DNA of 64,000 nucleotides from Rhyacophila brunnea (GCA_022495005.1 JAGYXB010001964.1:1488001-1552000); one strand, 5' to 3'; shown: positions 46,326-57,727, counted from the first letter of the stretch. Notes: generated by a model not told the origin, from the sequence alone. Translations and numbers: made by a program.

Positions 46326-47222
46326 CAGTGTTTCCCAAACTTTTTCTGCAATGGAACACTTCGCAAACCCGGAAATTGTAACGAAACACTTTGTAGGTAC
46401 ATTTTGTAGGTTATTTATTAGCGCAGCTAACCATTCTGACAATTTTGGCAACTGTCGTTAAACTGACAAGACTTGTCAACCGGTCAGTTAAAGACAATAT
46501 ACCCCATCTTTTTCATGCGCACGGTGTAAAAAAGATGGTCCTCCGTCTGTACCTAGATCATGGCCCCCGCGTCCCGAAGCGAGCCCTCAGGCTAGGATCT
46601 TTGGCGGGCCCCCTACTTATCGCTAAGGTTAAAGGCAATGTGACGATCTACAGTTGCATATTCCAAATGGTATTCGAGGTAAAATTAAGGGTATTTTTAG
46701 GGATTTTTTGTATTTTTAATACACCCACTTTTATGTTGATATGCACAATTATGGACATGTCAAATATCGACAATAATCAAAAATTGTAGTGTGGCAAAAC
46801 CACATATTTTTAAATGTTAGCATGCTTGAAGTGAAACAGTGCCGTAGGCGAATTTTTTTTACTGTTAGTGCATGTTTGTGATGTGTGTTTATCTCACTTG
46901 GCTGGTCGATCTCTCACGCCGGGCCCCCCGTAAACCCAGGCTCTCAGGCTAGAGGCCCCTTTGTGGGAGCCATGACCTATTTAGATTCTTGACGTCATAA
47001 ACATCAGTGGAGATTGTCTCATCATGGCGATCATCACTCGTCTTTCAATATGAAGTATATTCTTTAATTATTTTAGTTTTACTTATTTTACTTCTATTTA
47101 GTATAAGATTTTTTAAATATGTTTATATAATGGTTATAAAACCTTTCCAAAATGGTCACGGAACACCTATTCAGGTTTGACAGAATACTGGTGTTCCGCG
47201 GAACATAGTTTGAGAAACCCTG
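46326..47222. mobile_element. hAT-superfamily element with perfect TSD
   Basis: The left end CAGTGTTTCCCAAAC and the complement of the right end CAGGGTTTCTCAAAC are 15-base TIRs (two mismatches). Identical 8-base duplications GTCTAACA flank it (46318-46325 and 47223-47230). Just inside are GGAACACTT and GTTCCGCGGAAC blocks of the kind common in hAT ends. 897 bp with no transposase frame. The MITE at 46559-46974 is nested inside. The frame 46445-46789 crosses the nested insertion boundary, so it is spurious. Confidence 0.93.
46559..46974 (+). mobile_element. 8-bp-TSD MITE (family M), copy 2, nested
   Basis: 416 bp, the inverted relative of 10388-10807. Ends are CATGGCCCCCGCG and the complement of TTGTGGGAGCCATG. 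Internal blocks GGCTAGGATCTTTGGCGGGC and TTTATCTCACTTGG are shared. Flanks ACCTAGAT and ACCTATTT match at six of eight bases, a decayed 8-base duplication. It is inserted in the hAT element at 46326-47222 and so is younger than that copy. Confidence 0.88.
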
Positions 47223-47302
47223 GTCTAACACATTGGCATACATTTATAAATACTTGCGTGATCATGTAAAAAGTACTAATTAATTTCATCGTAATTCGAT
47301 AG

Positions 47303-47367
47303 GATGCCCGTAGCTTAATTATTGGCGCAAATCTAGTGGCTACAAATTCAAGTTCCGTCGGGCTTGT
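47303..47367 (+). mobile_element. tRNA-like SINE head
   Basis: GCCCGTAGCTTAATTATTGG gives an A box, and AATTCAAGTTCCGTCGGGC gives a B-box region and closes the stem GCCCG/CGGGC. Roughly tRNA-shaped but short (about 60 bases) with a poor anticodon arm, so a tRNA-derived repeat is more likely than a tRNA gene. Confidence 0.5.
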
Positions 47368-49239
47368 ATTCTTTTCAATTAATTAAAAATTAATTTTATG
47401 AAGATTGTGGGAGAGGTTATTATTTAAAATATTATATATCTTATAAAAATTCTATTTTATAAACAGTCACACGGAATATATTGCTTCCTGTTCACTTTGA
47501 GATTTATGAAACGCATGATTTAATAATATAAAACGTATACAAAAAATATTTATATGTAAATTGAGAATTGAGGTCTTTTTGATGGTAATACACTTCAATC
47601 TACTCCAAGAAAAAATGTTTCGTAGTCATTTCAAATATATGTATTTATCTTCTTTGTTGACGCTTCCCAAAATAATAACAATAATATACTTCACTTCTTG
47701 GTGGAAAACATAACACCAAACGGGAAATATATTGCGGAGAAATGTTCATAATATGTAAAATATGTATGTATATTACACTTATAATCTGTATATTATTAGG
47801 ACAATTATTATATTATACCAGTGAATAATTTTGTGGCGGTCAACAACCCCAGGCCATGTCAGCGTTATTGCAACGACAACAAGCGAGTATCGCACAATCT
47901 TCTACGGTCAGCACATTCTGCAAGTGTGATATATTTCGATGAGAGTCAATGACAAAACATGGTTAGGAAAATGCTGCGAAGTTGCAACGATGCGTCAGTC
48001 AGCATATTTCCAATGGTGACCTACATCAATAATGACTTACTTAATTTATCGATTAACCATTTTTTATTTAAAAAGTGAGTGGATGGAATATCAGTATCAG
48101 TATCAAGACCATAACCAGTAGTAGTAGTACCCTCTATCATCATACCTCGGACTGAGCTGATCTCACCGAATGAGATACTCGATGATAACATCTCAGTCTC
48201 TCAGTATCTCAGTAGCAGTTCACTCTATTTTCATGCTACGGACTGAGCCGATCTCACCGAGCGACACACTCGATCGTAACATCTCCGACTAAGCATATCT
48301 CACCGCGTTAACCTGATACACTGATTACCTAAAATTCTATTATGTTTTGAATGTTGCAATATTTTCATTAAAACATGTAAAGTGTAATACTATTTAGTGT
48401 TACCACACATAAATACCTACATCGTCAAGGCATGTATTGCGATGTGATAATAAGTTTGAAAGTAATTAGTTACCAAAATATTATATTATTGTTTCCATTT
48501 TTTGCCCAGTTAATAATCTTTTATGTTAAAAATTCATTATTTTCATGAAATATTTTATGTGCAAATATTGACTATACGATAAATTCCAAATGATATGCTG
48601 CATGTTATGCCGATTGAACAAAAATTTTTAAATTTTTAAAGTTCCCGCGACTTTAAAAACATTGAGAATTAGTGACATAGAGGATTGATTAAATATTTAA
48701 TAACATGTGTAATTATTAGTAAAATATAACTAAAAGTACTTCAAACTATGAAGATGAAAATTATTAAAAAAAGCCACTTTGACTCCACCAAGTGATTTGT
48801 GACTGAGTGATTTATCCGCATATTAAAAATATGTCAATAACTACACAATTTCAAAGTAAATATTAAAATTAAACATTTATTAATTAAAAATTTTTACCAT
48901 TTTTAGCATACTCTTGACTACGAAATTAAATCTGGCTGTTGATTCATCTTTTTTCTCTTTTAAATCTTCAATCGTTGAAAGAACAGTAAATCATTTTTTG
49001 ATAGAAATTCAAGTCCTATGCACCATAATTGATTATTATTTAGCATGTTTTCCAATCGTTACATAATATAGACATTTGATTGAATTAATTTTATCTCTTT
49101 ATTAATTTTACTTCTTACTTATGCTATTAAATATATCTAAGTAATATAGGTCTTGATAAATGAAACTGACATATACTATGAAGGGATAGAAATAACTTAC
49201 TCATTGCTTATTATAATATTAAACTAACGTTATCCTCTT
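47368..49239. other. no recognised gene; one ~92-base tandem duplication
   Basis: 48131-48205 and 48223-48297 are related copies: CTCTAT, CATGCTACGGACTGAGCCGA-type sequence, then TCTCACCGA and CACTCGATCGTAACATCTC. The preceding short repeats (CAGTATCAGTATC, AGTAGTAGTAGTA) are microsatellite-like. Confidence 0.45.
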
Positions 49240-49398
49240 CAATGGACATTAATGTTTTCTAATCAGTAAATAGAGAACGCTAATGTCCAATACAGAACAA
49301 GAGCGTCCGTTAATGTCGTCGCTCTTGCGGCGGCTTGTTTCCTCTCTAACGACATTTCCTATGACAAGGCGCCGCGGCGCTGGCGGACGCTCTTCGAA
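49240..49398. repeat. two adjacent stem-loops
   Basis: The first is GGACATTAATGTTTTCTA against TAGAGAACGCTAATGTCC (49243-49288). The second is AAGAGCGTCCG against CGGACGCTCTT (49301-49395), with a strikingly GC-rich loop (GCGCCGCGGCGC near 49369). TTAATGTC and CTAATGTCC strings link the two, suggesting a MITE or foldback remnant. The frame 49283-49468 spans it and is spurious. Confidence 0.5.
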
Positions 49399-50841
49399 TC
49401 GACGTCGCTATTTTTCCCGTAGTACTGGCACAATTTTAACGTTCAATGGAATATACAGTACCACATAAATGTAATTGGATTGGTTCGGTCTTTTCAAATG
49501 ACGGTAGTATAATATTATATTGGTACCTACGTATTTATTTGTATGTATTTATTTACGAGTAACTTTTAGTATTTTATACAATATTACTCACATTACTCAG
49601 TAAATTGGTACTATTAATTATTAATAATTGAACTAATATTTACGTCGTAGAATTTTAAATAGTTTTCAAAAAAAGTTTGTATTAACGTTATTAATGTTTT
49701 AGTTATTTATGTACAGAGTTGTTTTGGAAAAAATATCCCACCTTCAGAGCAATCTTAAGATCTAAAATATCTTTAGAACAACCTTAGTTATCTTAATATC
49801 AATTTATGTCAGATCAGCTGTCAACATAAATAACTCTAATATCAATTAAAAAATAGCAAAATCATCTATGAAACCATGAAACTCTTTGTATATTATTTAC
49901 CTATGGCTATCCAATGGTTCAAGTATAAGTATTAGTTCAAGTACAAATATATTTTTTTTATCGTGCCATCCCCTAACGGATGTCGGCATTTATTATCCGG
50001 AACTGTTCGGTGGAGTTGCATTATACGAATCATGGAGTCTTTTGCTATACATAACGAAACTTTGATTATTATCAGTACAACATGAATATGGCAAAAGGCA
50101 ACCCCTTGTCAAAAAGGAAAAAACCCGCAACGATTACAATATTTGAATTCAATTATTTACATCAAGTATCTACCCTTAGTCAGAAAAACTCTCATAACAT
50201 TATAACGAACTATATATTATATTCTACTAAAATTACGTAATCTCATAAACATATAAATCCTGGTTCGTCTTCTAGGACCTAATTAACTTCTTCATCAGAG
50301 AAAAATAATATAATAATAAAATAAATTCAATGTACTTCAGATGCGCACACAAAAACATTCTTTGTAGGGTTCTATTTCGAAAAACTAACAGTGGTAGGGG
50401 CGGAGTTAATAAAATCTAGCAGTTTTTTTTTTAACTTTTGCATTAAATTTACTCTTTATCAGACATTCCAAAATTTGAGTCTAGCTATGAGCACTTGCTG
50501 CCTGCAGCTATAAACTATGGGTGTTCGCCTACAAGTTATTGCAACTGCAATTAAAGGGTTATCGAATGCGTGTAGCCTAACTGTAAAAATTATTAAAAGT
50601 GTTAGTGTCTGTTTGTATCGTACATGCTGTTTTGTACCTTTGAAATGCCGCATCAGAATATTAAAGCAGAAATTAGATGAAAATAGTTTGCATCATTTCA
50701 TGAGTGTCACAGGTCTTTCACTGATACAGGTCTTGCGTGCTATTGAATGCCGAATGGAATGGAGCCAATCCTTTGAGAAGGCTGTTTGAAAGCCAAAACA
50801 TCCAGGCCATGATCCTTAATCGTATGCTCTTGATGGAAAAA

Positions 50842-51475
50842 ATCGGTGTGTGTACTATGTACGAGCGTGAGAAGTTATACTTCTTTGGCGTAACAAAACA
50901 AAAGAAACCTAAATTGAAAATACGATAAAAGATATTTAATACAATCAATAAAGTTTTGATTATAAAGCATAATCAAATTAGAATGATATGTATTCATACA
51001 CAGTCATTGTTGTTGTATTGTTAAATAAAATTATTATAAATAATTTGAAAATGGTAATATTTGTTTTAATCATTCTATATTTTATGTAATATTATGTCTA
51101 ATCTATTTCCCATGATGGCATTTCTGAAAATTGTAAACATTATCTGACGTTTACGACGCTTAGTAAGAAAATTTTAATGGCGGACTAGACTCCAGTGATA
51201 ATTGCAGAGAAATTAAATTATATTAATCCTGTTTTTATAGTTATTTAATTTATTTTGTATAGTTTTCATATTTTTATCATCGTTTAACAATTACAAAATA
51301 GTTTACCTAAATAATGTGAAAGAGAAATTTTAAATATGGTATTATTTTCAATGGAAAACGGAACGCAGCTATTTATGACGAGGTAAACCATACGCGGCGA
51401 TGTCATTTTCACTTCCGTAACGGTTTCTCAATACGGTTTCTCAATTTCACTACGTCACAAAAGAAGTATAACTTC
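50842..51475 (+). mobile_element. family X element, copy 4
   Basis: Starts ATCGGTGTGTGTACTATGTA, then GAAGTTATACTTCTTTGGCG, and ends ACAAAAGAAGTATAACTTC. It shares ends with the other X copies but has a different interior, with three ACGGTTTCTCAA-like strings near 51415-51445, and no tRNA-like block. Confidence 0.6.
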
Positions 51476-52540
51476 AAAAAAGAAGTAATATTTCATTCAG
51501 CTAAATTATATTTATTTAGTTCGGAACTAAATCTCTTCCCCTCGCCTGAATGTAATAACTATAGAAAATATGTAATAAGTACCTTAAATCTAGATTAAAT
51601 ACTGCACCGATAATGTCCCAAAACTGTAAGAAAGACTAAGTGAACGTCATTATTGATAATACATTCACCAAAGATATATTTCGTATGACACAAAATCAAA
51701 ATGATTTTTAAAAAGAGTAGATTTTCATACAACAGTGAATAGATTCAGGCTGATGATGTCAAATTTTAAAATGTAAGTTATGCTTATTCATTATAAATGT
51801 ACAGAAAAAACTTCCAATTTTGACAATGAACAATAATTACGTGTGCATTTTATGATGGAAAAAATGTTATTTTTTCTTTGGTTACAGTATTAAACCATTT
51901 CCTTCATTGTGAATTCCCGAAAAAAAAATTAATAAAAACGATGTCAAATTTGAACAGAATTACTATTACGTAAATATTAATAAACACAAGAGACAGGCGA
52001 ATATAAAAATAAAATATCTCTGTAACATTTTACATTATTATTTTTGATTGACGTCTGCGAGCTGTGCCGAACAAACATCCCATCAAACACGAACAAAAGT
52101 AATGTATTTACGTTTGATTCGAATGTATTGCTTCGATCTTTCTCGTTTTCAATACGAATAAGTAGCGGGAGACGCCGGTGTTGCCAGGCTTGAGAAAAAT
52201 TATTGACACGTATGCCAACTTGAATAACGAATTGTGATATGTAACGGGAAGCAGTGTTGCCACGTGAGAAAGGTAATTCTCAAGGCGTTCCAGGAAATGT
52301 AGGAGATCTAACATTCATTGTTTGCTATTTGTATGAAATAGGTTTAATAAATCTATTCATTTATTGAATGAAGAAACAGCTTAATTTAAAACTGTTATCA
52401 AAGGTAAATGTAATACTAAAATTTAGAGAGATTCTGATGCCATCTACAAATTAAGGTTAATTTATTTCTATTATTAATGGCGCTTTTTTAACATAATTTC
52501 ATCCTTGTCCTAAACGGAAACATACCTAATATTGTAAATT
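51476..52540. other. stretch without recognised feature
   Basis: AT-rich; no gene or clear repeat. GCCGGTGTTGCCAG at 52175 and CAGTGTTGCCACGTG at 52250 are GC-richer specks of no known meaning. Confidence 0.35.
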
Positions 52541-52610
52541 TGCTAAACCCGGGATTTGACCCCGAGACCTAAAACCCTAAAAGTAGACATTTTGCCACCC
52601 GTCCATCACG
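52541..52610 (-). mobile_element. tRNA-like SINE head (S2, reverse)
   Basis: The complement has ACGGGTGGCAAAATGTCTAC (A box) and GGGGTCAAATCCCGGG (B box) with normal spacing. Confidence 0.5.
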
Positions 52611-52719
52611 GGTGATGGAGCATATAAATCCTTAAAATTATGAGAGCTAACTAAACAGAGTTTCACTCGAGTATTAGTTGTAAACCATTCATCCATCTAA
52701 CGCCATGCTCACACTTGTA

Positions 52720-52868
52720 CAGCTACTATTACAACCAGAGTCGTGACGATCACCGATGCTCATTATTTAATATTAAATCGTGCTAGTCAACACGCATGTT
52801 GTGGCCAACCGCGTTTCAGATGCGCGTTAAATCGGTGGTCGCTACGACTCTGGTCGTGGCCGTGGCTG
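52720..52868. mobile_element. small MITE with ~45-bp TIRs
   Basis: 149 bp. The left arm CAGCTACTATTACAACCAGA then GTCGTGACGATCACCGAT pairs with the complement of the right arm CAGCCACGGCCACGACCAGA then GTCGTAGCGACCACCGAT. Ends begin CAG as in many hAT-type elements. No clear target duplication. Confidence 0.65.
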
Positions 52869-53311
52869 CAATACTTCTTCCGAAGCCATAATAGAGAAAG
52901 TGATTATACAGATTCAATAGAGGTAAATCAATATAAAAAATCGGTGTGTGTACTTATGTACGCGCGTTAGAAGTTATACTTCTTTGGTGAAACAAAACAA
53001 AAATAAAACTTGTGGTAAACTAGATTCTTTGACTACCTCTTAATTATCTTGTTAAATTACACACTCAAGAAAAAGGACCGCTTATTGGAACGCTGTTGGT
53101 TTATTTCTATACACTTTAACTTATATTACTAAATTATACAATGGTTTCCCGTTGTTTTTATTTTTAAAGTACCAACTGTCACTCTGGCGGTTAATCGTTT
53201 GTTTACGTAAGGCATTGCAAATAGCCGATAATAATAAATTCGCTGCCTAGGCAATGGAACAATTCTAAACTATAATATTATACTGTATAATCGTAACGAT
53301 TGCAGTATCAT

Positions 53312-53378
53312 ACTGTGGCGTAAAGGTAGTGCGTTTAACTGATAACCGAACAATCGGTGGTTCGAATTCAATCGAGTG
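53312..53378 (+). repeat. tRNA-Ile-like segment inside family X
   Basis: GTGGCGTAAAGGTAGTGCG is a pol III A box, AACTGATAACCG an isoleucine-type anticodon arm (GAT), and GGTGGTTCGAATTCAATC a B box. The acceptor stem is not properly paired. Related copies are at 61048-61115 (AAT anticodon) and, reversed, 57612-57678. Confidence 0.65.
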
Positions 53379-53982
53379 CAAGGCCTGAACAAAAACGATG
53401 CATGAGTGCGAGTGAGAAAGTATTCGGCACCCTTATAATCTCTGCGACACGCGCTAGAGTAAGATAAAAGGTCTAAATATGTTTTAGTTGATTTCCAAAA
53501 GTATCGCTGACAAATCGCGGTGAATCGCTTCACGTAGCGTCGTAGCTCGTGTTGCTAAATTGCTATTTTTTGTGTTAAACATAAAGTAAGTGGTAAATAT
53601 TTTTAGTTAATTAAGTAGGAAAGATGGTTTTGTGTGTTGTATTAAAATATGGTAGTCGTACTGATAAGCAAGAAGATGTTATTACGTTTCATAGTTAAGT
53701 TGATACATGTTCGTGATAATTTATTTGTATAATATTATATATTTTAATATCAGTGACCTAGTGTTTCTTTAAAATAACTTAAATTATGGATATCTTTACC
53801 TAATGGTTGCATTTTGACCGCTTAAAAATACTATATAACGTAAAAAAATAGAAAATTATATTTTAATTCTGGTCTCGAACATTTGTAGACGAATGCGTTC
53901 GCTCGCTCACAAACCAAACGCATGGCACGCAGCTTCATTTAGCAATGCAACGGGAGGCGTCTAGATGTATCTATAGTCTATG
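53379..53982 (+). mobile_element. THAP-exon element, copy 2, nested in X
   Basis: 604 bp, inverted relative to 41486-42133. Flanks ATCGAGTG (53371-53378) and ATCGATTG (53983-53990) are an 8-base duplication with one mismatch, and the uninterrupted site is seen in X copy 1 (ATCGACTGCG). The frame 53270-53533 minus runs across its left border and is not a gene. Confidence 0.88.
53624..53698 (+). pseudogene. THAP-like first-exon relic, copy 2
   Basis: Reads MVLCVVLKYGSRTDKQEDV, then ITFHS and a stop. The donor equivalent is degraded here (CATAGTTAAGT against CATAGGTAAGT in copy 1). Same Cys-to-Tyr change as at 41815-41889, so the loss predates the split of these copies. Confidence 0.45.
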
Positions 53983-54184
53983 ATCGATTGCGTTTTTTTT
54001 GTCTGAAAAAATAAATTATGTGTTACATGTCACACGCCAAAAATACTCTCTGATCTGATTTCCTAAACGCGCCAAAAGAAGTATAAATTCAAAAACTACT
54101 TTATGGATTCAGATATCTATATGATGATCTTTTTAGCGTAGATTTTTACCTTTTTAATAGTCCTCTCCTTAACCTGTGTTGAAA

Positions 54185-54580
54185 ACTTTCTTTTCATGCC
54201 ATTCCCTATCGGAGGTCTGCCACCATCATAGCAATCTTTGCTCTATCAGCTTACTTGAATCAGATTGGTAGATCTGCTTTTGTACAAATCACGGAGATTC
54301 TTAAACCACAAAATGCGGCGTCGTCCTCTGCTACACTTACCGTTGATCTTTCCTAGAATGAAAAGTTGGGGAATGCTGTTCCTTTATCCTCTCATAATAG
54401 CGTGGTATTAGTAGTTGTCTGGTTTTGATACTACGCTTAACTTCTCAGTCCTTTTCCACTCGATTGAGAATATCAATATTTTTCATCCAGTCAGTCAAGA
54501 GGGTACGTCTATACAGCCACATATTGAAAGCCTAAATTATTCGTGACATCCGCAAAAAGGATTGACAGAACTTATAAACA
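54185..54580 (-). pseudogene. non-LTR retrotransposon reverse transcriptase tail, decayed
   Basis: On the minus strand, pieces of a typical LINE C-terminus follow in order with frameshifts and stops: AFNMWLYRR (54501-54530), NIDILNRVEKD, SIKTRQL, CSRGRRRILWFKNLRDLY then KSRSTNLIQ (about 54260-54335), and AKIAMMVADLR (54208-54240). The order and spacing match the post-palm region of endonuclease-bearing insect LINEs. It is a different family from the 33364 and 17480 elements. The catalytic region is absent. Confidence 0.8.
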
Positions 54581-56505
54581 AACTATACAGTCTCAGACTT
54601 AGGTGTCTCGATAACGAAAGAGGCGTCACACTCTAGTTTTTATTTCTTGAGACTGGTCCCATTTCTCATTGACCCATGATCCTAAATACTATTATAGTGC
54701 ATCACAAGTTCAATAATTATATATTTTTTTGTCCGTCTAATCCCATTGGAGACCATTGGTGTCAATTTGGCGCCGCTGTTACAGGGTGCGGGACATGGTG
54801 TATATTAAATATTTTTAATCATATTTAAAAAAAATTTAAAGTTGGATTTACTTAATAATCGCTGTAACTATCATTTTATGGTGTTAATTATATAGAATCC
54901 ATTATATTTTTTAATAATTATTTTGTTAATAAAATCTATTTTTATTTAAATTTGCCAAAATAATGATCAGGTTGGTAAGTATAAAGTGTTTAAGTCAGTA
55001 AAAAACATATAATGCCCCTCCATCTTCTAAATATTTTAAAGAGTATTATATTTAACTTCAGTTTTAGTATATCTTTATTTTGTCATTTTTACTTCTATCA
55101 TGGACTTTTTACCTTTGTCATGTTGTATAAAAAAAGCTAAAAATACACATAAACCTATATTTGACATTTTCTTGATTCCACTGATTCCACACAAAATTAA
55201 CTTAAAATATAAATAAATAATAGAATAATATTTTAAGGGTTTATTTGAATTAAATGAAAAACCTCCACTCTTTATCACTCATAATATGACCTTATTAACA
55301 GATTTTTGTTTTTATAACTATTTTGTGCTCAGCTTATAATATCGTGAGTTCCAGATTAGGATTCTGAGTGGGGCAAGAATATCAATAAATAAAAAACATT
55401 ATTATATTTTGTTTAATTTATTGATAGTTTTGAATACTCCTGGAAGTGTAGGTGTAAATATTCTAAGCCAGAGAACAATAATTCGAATCGACATGGTTGA
55501 ATACGAATGGGAAAGACAGAACGGTATAAATACAAAACAGAGTCGTTTTTCAGAGAAAAGCTCACTTTAAAATATTACATCGGAAGAAAGCCCACAGCAG
55601 AGTTATTGTAGAATGTAGATAGAAGTCTCATTCAGAATAATATATTTGTATAGGTACTTACTCGCATACTTATATATATTTTAACGTAGAATACGTTTAT
55701 TGGCGGGACCTACATCGAAAAATCGTAACACGTATCATGTTTTTTGTCAATTTTATTTTACAAATGAAATATAAGAATTCTTTTGTGCAATCACCGGTGT
55801 TAGATATTAAGCTGTTTGAGATATCACGCCCCAATATTGGGACATAGGGAAATCGCAAGGTCGCACCATTTTTTTCCGTTCATCGCCATGTGAAACCTGC
55901 AGTCCGTAGATCGCTTTTGTAACACCGCTGAACGGTGAGGAAGGTTACGGCTACGGCGATGAAAACCTTGAGATTCTGCTACAAGGGTAGGTAGTGTCGC
56001 ACCCTCTGACAGCGTCTCCTCGTGATTACTTCAATCACCAAAGGATCCGTGTCCGCTTACGAAATCGAGTATTCGTAACGCGGTCGTACGAATGTACCCC
56101 TAAGATTTGACGGGGACTCTGCAATGATCCACGAATATTTTTTGATCTCAATGCTATACTGCCATCTTTTTCCAGTACGACGCTTATGGTGAACTATAAT
56201 AAATAAAATAAAAAAAACCTTTTTATTTCTTACAAACAAAAAAAGTAAATGACAGTGAATTGACTATATCTAATTTATATGGTGAACTAATTTACATGTA
56301 ACCTATTTCATCAACTAAAAATAATGATATTACTCATGACTTCTCTTACAGATATGTTTTATGTTAAATCGAGAAAACGTGCCTAAAATTAATATGTTTC
56401 GTACATATTTTGTATTAACTCAACATTAATATGTTTTGATAAACGAGAGTTAAGGCTTTTTTATGTAATTAGATCTGTAGATTAATTAGACTTAATCAAT
56501 TTTGT
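54581..56505. other. no recognised gene; one GC-richer block
   Basis: 55790-56180 is clearly less AT-rich than its surroundings, contains GAACGGTGAGGAAGGTTACG and TCGTAACGCGGTCGTACGAA, and shows no long open frame, rRNA motif or repeat partner in the window. The region is unexplained. Confidence 0.35.
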
Positions 56506-56521
56506 CAGGATCTTCTTTCAG

Positions 56522-56699
56522 GGTGTATACGAGAGGTTATACAAACACTTTAACTAACGTGAATTACAAACAAAATTATGGTAAAGGTTTGTCGCTTAAA
56601 CATGTTTTGGAAAAAAATGTTCCTAATTTAAAATACAATTCGTCTTTTTGCGCAAAAGTTTTTAGGTGCCGGAAATGTGTTAGTAATAGTATTTGATAT
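56522..56699 (+). other. candidate terminal exon, low confidence
   Basis: After a TCTTCTTTCAG acceptor the frame runs 58 codons to TGA, with VYTRGYTNTLTNVNYKQNYG, then GKGLSLKHVLEKNVPNLK and a C-terminal CAKVFRCRKCVSNSI. The C-x5-C-x2-C cluster and even amino-acid use look protein-like. An alternative acceptor TTTTGTCAG is 13 bases upstream. No family recognised, and no upstream exon could be tied to it. Confidence 0.3.
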
Positions 56700-56932
56700 A
56701 CACTATTCCCCCCACCACTACTGTTTGTTGGTGACACGACAATTCAGTTTTGACAGCCAGTTCCAAATGATTCCCCGACTCCATCGGGTTGTTACGTATA
56801 TCTAATATATAAAGGATGTGTGTATATATGCGCTCAAATCAATACTATCATACTACTTCGTATAGTAAATTTTCACAGTGATTTCATTTTTTAATAAAGC
56901 TGCAGGTATTGATATATTATATATATTTTTCC

Positions 56933-57060
56933 CCTCCATGTCCGATCTTAATACGATCATATGGGCATCCACAGAGTAGAGGTTTATATTATTAGATTCG
57001 AGCCTGGAACCCACGTCGCTATAGGTCGACGCTGAAGCCGCATGGCCATCATGGGTGTCT
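56933..57060 (-). mobile_element. tRNA-derived SINE, family S3, copy 2
   Basis: The complement has ATGCGGCTTCAGCGTCGACC (A box), GGGTTCCAGGCTCGAATCTA (B box), then ATAAACCTCTACTCTGTGGA, CCATATGATCGTATTAAGAT and CGGACATGG. Compared with 44809-45035 the middle ~75 bases are deleted. Confidence 0.72.
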
Positions 57061-57429
57061 TACTATATCTCAACATACTGATTAAATTGAAAAGACACTT
57101 TGATATTCTATTAATAGTATCACTTCACTGTAGTAGACATCTGTCAAACTATTATCAGAATATCATTTGTTTTCCTCCGATTTTTCAAATTTAGAATTTG
57201 CGTTTATACCTACGTGTATGTTTAATTTCTCCCTGTCTCGCTGTCTTTTATACATTTTAGTATGTTTTCTCTCATGCTTTATACACAATCCAATGCAAAT
57301 ATAGGTATACAAGGTAGGTTCGGGTCAAGTCAGTGTTATTAATAGTAGGTATATGTTGTAAAAATACATGTTATCTTAGCATAAACTGCAATGTCATAGG
57401 TATATTTTTTATACATGTAGATAAATAAA

Positions 57430-57526
57430 TATTGTGTAAAAAATTAATACTATCGACTACGGGTACTCGATGGAATTTTAATTTAATTGATTTACGTTTT
57501 GTACAGTTCGATTTGAGTCATTTTTA
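57430..57526 (+). repeat. solo arm related to the 31.3-kb foldback
   Basis: TAATACTATCGACTACGGGT, GATGGAATTTTAATTTAA, GATTTACGTTTTGTACAGTT and ATTTGAGTC align with 31245-31335. It abuts the X copy at 57531. Confidence 0.55.
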
Positions 57527-57530
57527 AAAA

Positions 57531-57727
57531 AGTTATACTTCTTTAGGCGCGTTTGGAAAATCAGATCAGAATATATTTTTGGCGTGTGACACATAATTTA
57601 TTTTTTCACACGAAAAAAAATCGCACTCGATTGGATTCGAACCACGATTGTTCGGTTATCAGCCAAACGCACTACCAAAGAAGTATAACTTCTAATGCGC
57701 GTACATAAGTAAGTAGGCACACCGATT
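57531..57727 (-). mobile_element. family X element, copy 3 (short form)
   Basis: The inverted ends AGTTATACTTCTTTAGGCGC (57531) and ACCAAAGAAGTATAACT (57674-57690) enclose only about 125 bases, almost all of it the tRNA-Ile-like block (57612-57678, reverse), plus the outer ACGCGCATTAG and CGGTGTG strings to 57727. The first TIR is fused directly to the A box (CTTTGGTAGTGCG), so the copy is a deletion derivative that retained ends and tRNA segment. Confidence 0.72.

Larger units (their letters stand above)
52940..54090 (+). mobile_element. family X element, copy 2, with nested insertion
   Basis: Starts ATCGGTGTGTGTACTTATGT, ACGCGCGTTAGAAGTTATAC and TTCTTTGG; ends ACACGCCAAAAATACTCTC then ACGCGCCAAAAGAAGTATAA. 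The short terminal inverted repeat is TTATACTTCTTTGGCG. A tRNA-Ile-like block is at 53312-53378. The THAP-exon element 53379-53982 is inserted just after it. Without that insert, it aligns with copy 1 (60691-61214) throughout. Confidence 0.8.

Noticed and set aside
46445..46789. 114-codon frame in the hAT element
   Set aside because: It spans the boundary of a nested MITE insertion, so it cannot be an ancestral protein.
47303..47367. A functional tRNA gene
   Set aside because: About 60 bases long, with a partial acceptor stem and poor anticodon arm; better read as a SINE head.
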